This document shows positions 59,412 to 64,000 of a stretch of DNA of 64,000 nucleotides, one piece after another; the stretch's first letter is position 1; every line of letters starts with the position of its first letter. Both the position numbers and the translations under genes were made by a program. This DNA is from Sphingobium sp. TKS (GTDB lineage: Bacteria > Pseudomonadota > Alphaproteobacteria > Sphingomonadales > Sphingomonadaceae), in the NCBI RefSeq assembly GCF_001563265.1, contig NZ_CP005083.1, forward strand, positions 1,553,001 to 1,617,000, given 5' to 3'. The notes under the pieces are model-generated. The model saw only the letters and a list, made by a program, of their open reading frames with translations. It searched no databases and was not told the DNA's origin.

Positions 59412-60119
59412 ATGCGCGTGCTGCTAATCGAAGACGAACCGACGACCGCCAAGGCGATTGAGCTGATGCTCACGACCGAGGGGTTCAACGTCTACACGAC
59501 CGACCTTGGCGAAGAGGGTCTCGACCTCGGCAAGCTCTATGACTACGACATCATCTGCCTGGACCTGAACCTGCCGGACATGCACGGCTATGACGTGCTC
59601 AAGAAGCTCCGCGCGGCCAAGGTGCAGACGCCGGTGCTGATCCTGTCCGGCGTGGCGGAGATGGACAGCAAGGTCCGTTCCTTCGGTTTCGGCGCCGACG
59701 ATTATGTGACCAAGCCGTTCCACCGCGAGGAACTGATCGCCCGCATCCATGCCGTGGTGCGCCGGTCGAAGGGCCATTCGCAGTCCGTCATCCGCACTGG
59801 CAAGCTGGCGGTGAATCTGGACGCCAAGACCGTGGAAGTGGACGGCAACCGCGTTCACCTGACCGGCAAGGAATATGCGATGCTGGAGCTGCTCTCGCTC
59901 CGCAAGGGCACGACGCTGACCAAGGAAATGTTCCTGAACCACCTCTATGGCGGCATGGACGAACCTGAACTCAAGATCATCGATGTCTTCATCTGCAAGC
60001 TGCGCAAGAAGCTGGCGCTGGCCTGCAATGGCGAAAATTATATCGAGACCGTCTGGGGCCGCGGCTATGTGCTGCGCGATCCGGACGAGGCGGAAGAGTT
60101 CGCCACCAAGGTCGCCTGA
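59412..60119 (+). CDS. ctrA: Cell-cycle response regulator CtrA
   Basis: OmpR-type regulator of cell cycle, motility and DNA-related genes in Alphaproteobacteria. 235 residues: receiver domain ([20 protein letters not shown], phospho-acceptor D51 in [10 protein letters not shown]) and winged-helix DNA-binding domain ([40 protein letters not shown]). The start is ATG 59412, after AGGGG; frame upstream is non-coding. The C-terminus lacks the extreme AA degradation tag of Caulobacter but ends KVA. The phosphorelay genes (cckA, chpT, divK) are not in this window. Confidence 0.96.
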   Translation: MRVLLIEDEPTTAKAIELMLTTEGFNVYTTDLGEEGLDLGKLYDYDIICLDLNLPDMHGYDVLKKLRAAKVQTPVLILSGVAEMDSKVRSFGFGADDYVTKPFHREELIARIHAVVRRSKGHSQSVIRTGKLAVNLDAKTVEVDGNRVHLTGKEYAMLELLSLRKGTTLTKEMFLNHLYGGMDEPELKIIDVFICKLRKKLALACNGENYIETVWGRGYVLRDPDEAEEFATKVA

Positions 60120-60146
60120 CGCATCCCACATTCGTCCCGGAAACAG

Positions 60147-60185
60147 AAAAGGCCGCCGATCCGCAAAGGATCGGCGGCCTTTTCT
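60147..60185. terminator. Bidirectional terminator between ctrA and the PilZ gene
   Basis: AAAAGGCCGCCGATCC and GGATCGGCGGCCTTTT form a 16-bp stem with a small loop (GCAAA), with A/T-runs at both ends; usable by ctrA (+) and the PilZ gene (-). Confidence 0.9.
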
Positions 60186-60206
60186 ATTTACCGCCTCAAA
60201 ATGGGG

Positions 60207-60626
60207 TCAATCCCATTTGAAGCGGGTGTCCAGGCCCGGCAATCGGGTTCTGAAACCCGGCCTTTTCGTGTCGACCGAGGGTCGGAAGTTTGCGGGAACC
60301 CGATAGGATGTCTCAACCGGCTTGTCGGCCGGGGCGGGGCTTTTTACGCTTGCGGGATTGATCGAAGCGTTGAGATGTACGCCGAAGGCCTGACCCTTGC
60401 GCCAGACGATCCTGCCCTCCGCAGGCGCGCAATCGGGCAGTTCGATGATCACGCTGTCGTCCAGGGCCAGTTCCAACTCGCATCGTCCGCCGATGCCCAG
60501 TTCCGAAACGTCGCGGACCAATATGTCGATTTCGCCGTGACGCGGATGGCGCATGCGCGCCTTCAGCAGCCGGCGCTGCCGGTCATGCAGGCGCTTTGAC
60601 AGAAATTCCGGATCGGAATCGGGCAT
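60207..60626 (-). CDS. PilZ domain protein (c-di-GMP receptor)
   Basis: 139 residues. The PilZ pattern is present: arginines in HDRQRRLLKARMR followed by VRDVSELGIGGRCEL (D-x-S-x-x-G). Binds c-di-GMP to modulate a partner; a nearby target gene is not evident. The C-terminal 45 residues are Pro/Arg-rich and variable. ATG 60626 has GGGAG upstream; four residues earlier an ATG is possible. Its neighbour ctrA and the GGDEF-EAL protein at 19-21 kb are other signalling links. Confidence 0.88.
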   Translation of the reverse strand: MPDSDPEFLSKRLHDRQRRLLKARMRHPRHGEIDILVRDVSELGIGGRCELELALDDSVIIELPDCAPAEGRIVWRKGQAFGVHLNASINPASVKSPAPADKPVETSYRVPANFRPSVDTKRPGFRTRLPGLDTRFKWD

Positions 60627-60800
60627 GAACTCCCGCAACTCTTCCTTCTTGGCGTCCTGACGACCCCGATTGCGACCTCATTCCGTTCGGGCCGTCGCCC
60701 GGCGGAATGCCTATAACTTTGGTTTAACCCTTTTGCAGGGCAATGGAAAGTTGGATGATGACAACCCAATTGACAGGCCGTTTCGGCCCGATCTGACAGG

Positions 60801-60838
60801 AAAAGGCCGGCCATCCCGATGGGAGGACCGGCCTTTGG
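60801..60838 (-). terminator. Hairpin after the glycine-rich protein gene
   Basis: AAAGGCCGG (60802-60810) and CCGGCCTTT (60829-60837) pair across 18 bases. On the minus strand the second arm is followed by TTTTCC only, so termination would be modest. The rest of 60627-60901 shows nothing clear. Confidence 0.6.
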
Positions 60839-60901
60839 ATCGAGCGGTGGGGCGGAAGGGGGGTGGCTGAAAGCCGGCTGTGGGGCCGCCCCGTCGGGAT
60901 G

Positions 60902-61564
60902 TTATTGGTCCGCTTGATCCGACGTGGAAGAACCGTGCGATCCTGAAGCTTGGCCCGACGCCTGGCCACTGCCCGAAAGCTGCCCAGCGGCATCGATCGA
61001 GGCTGCTCCATTGGCGGTGTTCGCGATGCCGCTTGCAGTCCCGGCCGTGCTGCCGGCTGCGTTGGCGGCCCGATCATGGGTCGCGCTGACCGTGGAGTCC
61101 GCACGGGCGCGGGTGTTGGCGACGGCGCTGGCGGTGCGTTCCCTCGCTGCGCCCGCCGTGCTGCCGGCCTGATCGCGCACGCCGCCCACGGCGTTGCTGA
61201 CGTCGCTGGTGCCCAGCGTATCGGCGGTCAGACTGCCGCCGGCCGATCCGCTCGCGGAGCCGGACGCGCTGCCGCTATGGCTCTTGCCATGACGGCTGAC
61301 CGATCCCGTGGCGGAACCGCTGCCGCTGCCATGACCCGAACCGCTGGCGCCCACGCGGCCATTTTCCAGGTCGATGCTGCGGTCGAGGCCGATGCCGCCC
61401 GAACCGCCAAGCGTGCCGCCCAGCGATCCGCCGACACCACCCAGCGCACCGCCAAGGCCGCCGCCGAGCGCGCCGCCACCCCCGCCGCCCAGCAATTGGG
61501 CCGAGGCGGGCGCCGCCGTCAGGGCGGCAAGAGCGGCGGTAGCGAGTAGGAATTTGACTTTCAT
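60902..61564 (-). CDS. Exported glycine/serine/alanine-rich protein
   Basis: 220 residues from ATG 61564, with AAGGAG nine bases upstream. Signal peptide VKFLLATAALAALTAAPASA, then a stretch of GG-L repeats (LGGGLGGALGG), a Gly-Ser-rich middle with charged residues (SGSGHGSGSGSATG) and a C-terminal half of Ala/Thr/Ser repeats with regular Arg/Asp (ERTASAVANTRARADSTVSA). No Cys. Low-complexity exported or surface protein, function unknown. The N-terminus after cleavage, QLLGG, resembles that of the neighbouring protease. Confidence 0.85.
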   Translation of the reverse strand: MKVKFLLATAALAALTAAPASAQLLGGGGGGALGGGLGGALGGVGGSLGGTLGGSGGIGLDRSIDLENGRVGASGSGHGSGSGSATGSVSRHGKSHSGSASGSASGSAGGSLTADTLGTSDVSNAVGGVRDQAGSTAGAARERTASAVANTRARADSTVSATHDRAANAAGSTAGTASGIANTANGAASIDAAGQLSGSGQASGQASGSHGSSTSDQADQ

Positions 61565-61664
61565 CGATCGTCTCCTTGTTCGTTGTCGATCCGATGAAAG
61601 GACAACGGAAGGGCGATTCAATTTAATCCCAATCCGCCGAAAGAATTTTGCAAAACATTGAAAT

Positions 61665-62903
61665 TCAATCAATATTTCTGCATTCGCTGCAAATGACCGC
61701 TGGCCCTGCGCCGCTCTTCGCTTCCGAGCGCAGGGCGCGAACGCTGCCGGTGGCGAACAGCCGCCCTGCCACCAGCGGCGCCGCGAAGGAGGTGCCCCGC
61801 ACCCTGCCTTTGCCGCCATCGGGACGCGCCGCATTCATGTCCGCTCCCGGCGCGGCGAAATCGACATGGCGCGCTCGCCCGGCTTCGGGCAGGACGCGCC
61901 CGCGCCCGTCAATGCCGGTGACGGCGATCACGTCGGGATAGGAGGCGGGATAGGCGGGAGGGGCCGCCGGTCCGTCATTGCCGACCGCCGCGACCACGGT
62001 CACGCCCTTGTCCCGCGCCAGACGGATCGCGCCCGCCAGCAGCGGATTATCCGGCCCCACCAGACTGACCGTCACCACGCTGGCCCCACGCGCCGCCATC
62101 CATCCGAGCGCCCGCGCTATCGCAAAGGCGCCGCCGCCAGCCGGATCGTCGCCATAGACATCGGCCACCAGCAGCGGCACGCCAGGCGCTGCGCCGCGCA
62201 CGCTGCCCGCCCCGCTGATGAGCGACGCCACCGCTGTCCCATGGGAGCTGGCGCGGGGAGCGCCACGGGCAAAGCCCTGTTGCTCGACCGGGCCGCTTAG
62301 CGCCGGGTGGCGCGCTACGCCTCCATCGATCAGTCCCGCTGCCTTGCCCCGCACCGGACCAGCTTCCGCAAGCGCGGGAGCCGTCATTCCGATCGAGGGA
62401 CCGCTGGGGAAATAGAGATTGTCGGCGCTGGCCTGCGCTTCGGGGGCGATCGACCGCACCTGTTTCAATGCGCGGGACAGGCTGCGGCCCTGCGGCACGA
62501 TCAGGCGGGCAATGCTGAGGTCGAGCCCCTCAATCGCCGCATTTTCGACCCCATAGCCCGCTGTGCGCAGCGCCTCGATGCTTTTCACTCCCGCGCCGGT
62601 CAGCAATATGACGCCCCGCCGTGCCGGTTCGCGCCGGTCGTCCAGTTCCACCGAGTCCGCATGTCGCCGCAGCAGATCATCGATCCGCGCCGCTCGCACC
62701 GCCACCAGCCGGTCTGCCAGACGAGCAGGCGACAGCCGGTCCAGGCCGGACTGGTCCAGCGTTCCTTCCACCCGGTTCAGCACATTGGGCACGATGCCGC
62801 CCACCTGCCCCAGCGCGTTGCCGGAGGAAGAGAGCAATTGAGCCTGTGCGCCGGGCGCGGTCAGCAGTAGACCGGCGACGATCCATGGTCGTGCGAATTT
62901 CAT
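61665..62903 (-). CDS. Exported S8 (subtilisin-like) serine protease
   Basis: 412 residues: signal peptide to about residue 22 (AQA-Q), an N-terminal propeptide-like region (to about 165) with GVILLTGAGVKSIEALRTAG, then the protease domain with catalytic D193 (LIDGGV), H221 (SSHGTAVASL), oxyanion N309 (AVGNDGP) and S372 (RGTSFAAPLVAG). All catalytic residues are present. C-terminal CSEC suggests metal or disulfide. Divergent from the ECF sigma/anti-sigma pair 145 bases away. No autotransporter barrel, so periplasmic or secreted. Confidence 0.9.
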   Translation of the reverse strand: MKFARPWIVAGLLLTAPGAQAQLLSSSGNALGQVGGIVPNVLNRVEGTLDQSGLDRLSPARLADRLVAVRAARIDDLLRRHADSVELDDRREPARRGVILLTGAGVKSIEALRTAGYGVENAAIEGLDLSIARLIVPQGRSLSRALKQVRSIAPEAQASADNLYFPSGPSIGMTAPALAEAGPVRGKAAGLIDGGVARHPALSGPVEQQGFARGAPRASSHGTAVASLISGAGSVRGAAPGVPLLVADVYGDDPAGGGAFAIARALGWMAARGASVVTVSLVGPDNPLLAGAIRLARDKGVTVVAAVGNDGPAAPPAYPASYPDVIAVTGIDGRGRVLPEAGRARHVDFAAPGADMNAARPDGGKGRVRGTSFAAPLVAGRLFATGSVRALRSEAKSGAGPAVICSECRNID

Positions 62904-62988
62904 CTCGACCTCTCTACCACCGGCGCGTCCCGTCCTTTCGCTCTCAAAATGATTCATCGCGAAAAAATTTCCGATACAAGATCCATCT

Positions 62989-63028
62989 TCAGGGATGAAA
63001 CGGCGGGCGACGCTCGTTTCATCCCTGA
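62989..63028. promoter_or_regulatory. 14-bp perfect inverted repeat before the ECF sigma gene
   Basis: TCAGGGATGAAACG (62989-63002) and CGTTTCATCCCTGA (63015-63028), 12 bases apart, ending 20 bases before the sigma factor start, in the divergent region with the protease gene. Operator or leader hairpin; it contains GAAAC, which resembles ECF -35 elements. Confidence 0.65.
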
Positions 63029-63048
63029 CGGACAGAAATGGAGACCGG

Positions 63049-63537
63049 ATGTCGTTCGAAAGCGATCTGTTGGCGATCCTGCCCCGGCTGCGGCGCTTTG
63101 CCGCCAGCCTGTCGCGGGACCGCGCCGATGCGGACGATCTCTGTCAGGCGGCGCTGGAAAAGGCGCTCAAGGCACGCGATCAATGGCAGCCGGGGACGAG
63201 ACTGGATAGCTGGATGTATCGGATCATGCGCAATCTCTGGATCGATGAGGGCCGCTCGCGCCAGCGCGCCGCCCGGACTTTCGCGCCGGAAGAAGCGGGA
63301 GAGCATGTCGGCCATGCGGGTGACCGCGATATGGAGGCGCATGTCATGCTGTCCGATGTGGATCGCGCCATGCATGCCTTGCCCGACGAGCAGCGGGAGG
63401 CGATCGCGCTCGTGCTGGTCGAGGGGCTGTCCTACAAGGAAGCGGCTGATGTGCTGGGCGTTCCCATGGGGACGCTGACGTCGCGGCTGGTGCGTGGGCG
63501 CGGGGCGCTGATCGAACTGCTGGGGGAAGCGGCATGA
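63049..63537 (+). CDS. ECF-type RNA polymerase sigma factor
   Basis: 162 residues from ATG 63049 with GGAGACCGG upstream. Region 2: DRADADDLCQAALEKALKA and SWMYRIMRNLWIDEGRSR; region 4: LPDEQREAIALVLVEGLSYK and GVPMGTLTSRLVRGR. Overlaps the next gene by four bases (ATGA), the usual sigma/anti-sigma coupling. Different from EcfG in sequence, and linked to a different gene set; the adjacent exported protease is a likely target. Confidence 0.92.
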   Translation: MSFESDLLAILPRLRRFAASLSRDRADADDLCQAALEKALKARDQWQPGTRLDSWMYRIMRNLWIDEGRSRQRAARTFAPEEAGEHVGHAGDRDMEAHVMLSDVDRAMHALPDEQREAIALVLVEGLSYKEAADVLGVPMGTLTSRLVRGRGALIELLGEAA

Positions 63538-64000
63538 CCGACATCGATGAAGCCATGTTGATCGCCTGGGTCGATGGCGAACTGGACGAAGTCACGCGGC
63601 GGCGCGTCGATCGCGCCGTGGCGGAGGATCCGGCCCTGGCCGAGCGGCTGGAGATGCACCGTCGCTTGCGGGAGCGGCTGTCGGGCCATTATGCCCCGGT
63701 GGAGGCGGAGCCGGTGCCTGCCGGACTGCGAGCGCTGCTGGAGGGGAATGAGAAGGTCGTCCCGCTCGTTCGTCCTACGGCCCCGCGCTGGCGTCATTGG
63801 GGAACAGGCGGCGCCATTGCCGCGAGCCTCCTGCTGGGTCTGGGAATTGGGCATTTGTCGGGCGGGCCCGAAGGGCCGGTCGCGGTCGAGAAGGGCGCCA
63901 TGGTCGCCAGGGGCGAACTGGCGTCAGCGCTCGAAACCCAACTCGCTTCCGCGCAGGAGGACGCGCCGATCCACATCGGTCTCAGCTTCCGGCGCAAGGG
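63534..64000 (+). CDS. Probable anti-sigma factor, truncated by the window end
   Basis: 155 codons visible, no stop. N-terminal cytoplasmic domain (MTDIDEAMLIAWVDGELDEV, EDPALAERLEMHRRLRERL), typical anti-sigma region, then one TM helix (about 88-105, GGAIAASLLLGLGIGHLSGG) and the start of a periplasmic domain. No zinc motif HxxxCxxC. The overlap with the sigma gene and the layout support membrane sequestration of the sigma factor. Confidence 0.85.
   Translation, partial: MTDIDEAMLIAWVDGELDEVTRRRVDRAVAEDPALAERLEMHRRLRERLSGHYAPVEAEPVPAGLRALLEGNEKVVPLVRPTAPRWRHWGTGGAIAASLLLGLGIGHLSGGPEGPVAVEKGAMVARGELASALETQLASAQEDAPIHIGLSFRRK

Noticed and set aside
62997..63018. GAAAC ... CGTT in the palindrome before the ECF sigma gene, considered as an EcfG or ECF promoter
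   Set aside because: The spacer is 13 bases, too short for a -35/-10 pair; the symmetry fits an operator or hairpin better.

Overview
The window is about 64 kb of high-GC alphaproteobacterial chromosome, almost certainly from a sphingomonad (Sphingobium/Novosphingobium/Sphingomonas group). The evidence is the phyP-nepR-phyR-ecfG general stress response locus, a CtrA regulator with GANTC and CtrA-type sites in its promoter, an alphaproteobacterial LexA box (GAAC-N7-GAAC), the trpGDC-moaC-moeA / lexA / comEC / gltX / gltA neighbourhood, and PEP-CTERM-associated prsK/prsR genes. No rRNA, tRNA or CRISPR array was seen. Most genes are chromosomal housekeeping genes; the one clear mobile insertion is an IS1595-family element at about 50.3-52.06 kb.

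Layout. 1-0.15 kb: 3' end of an inositol monophosphatase (suhB-like). 0.28-14.6 kb: complete 14-gene nuoA-N operon for respiratory complex I, followed in the same direction by birA, coaX, an RNase J gene and a DUF1467 gene (to 18.0 kb). 18.0-23.5 kb: a GNAT acetyltransferase, a membrane GGDEF-EAL protein convergent with an RpfF-like crotonase (possible DSF/c-di-GMP signalling pair), a small unknown ORF and tgt. 23.5-28 kb: the general stress response locus, with a degenerate histidine kinase (PhyP type), the anti-sigma factor NepR, the response regulator PhyR, the sigma factor EcfG and two small membrane proteins; EcfG-type promoters (GGAAC-N16-NGTT) are visible. 28.1-33 kb: an exopolysaccharide sugar transferase with the PrsK/PrsR two-component pair. 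33-37.4 kb: GntR regulator, nitroreductase, POT peptide transporter, SH3-like exported protein, 2-hydroxyacid dehydrogenase.

37.5-44.4 kb is the least explained region. A large two-TM coiled-coil protein is divergent from an operon-like run of an HPt-like protein without its histidine, a fusion of nucleotidyltransferase-like and CDP-alcohol-transferase-like domains that lacks the usual motifs, a DUF2336-like protein, and a PAS histidine kinase-like protein whose H-box histidine is arginine. This looks like a signalling or polarity module built from catalytically altered parts and is the best candidate here for an undescribed system.

44.6-58.2 kb: gltA, gltX, comEC, lexA, the IS element (frameshifted transposase plus passenger ORFs), a small Q/G-rich protein behind a perfect EcfG-type promoter, moeA, moaC, trpC, trpD, trpG, wrbA and a pirin. 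58.3-64 kb: LysR regulator, ctrA, a PilZ protein, a glycine/serine-rich exported protein, an exported subtilisin-like protease, and an ECF sigma factor with its probable anti-sigma factor, which runs off the window end. Three REP-like inverted repeats lie between genes at 33.0, 37.4 and 44.4 kb.
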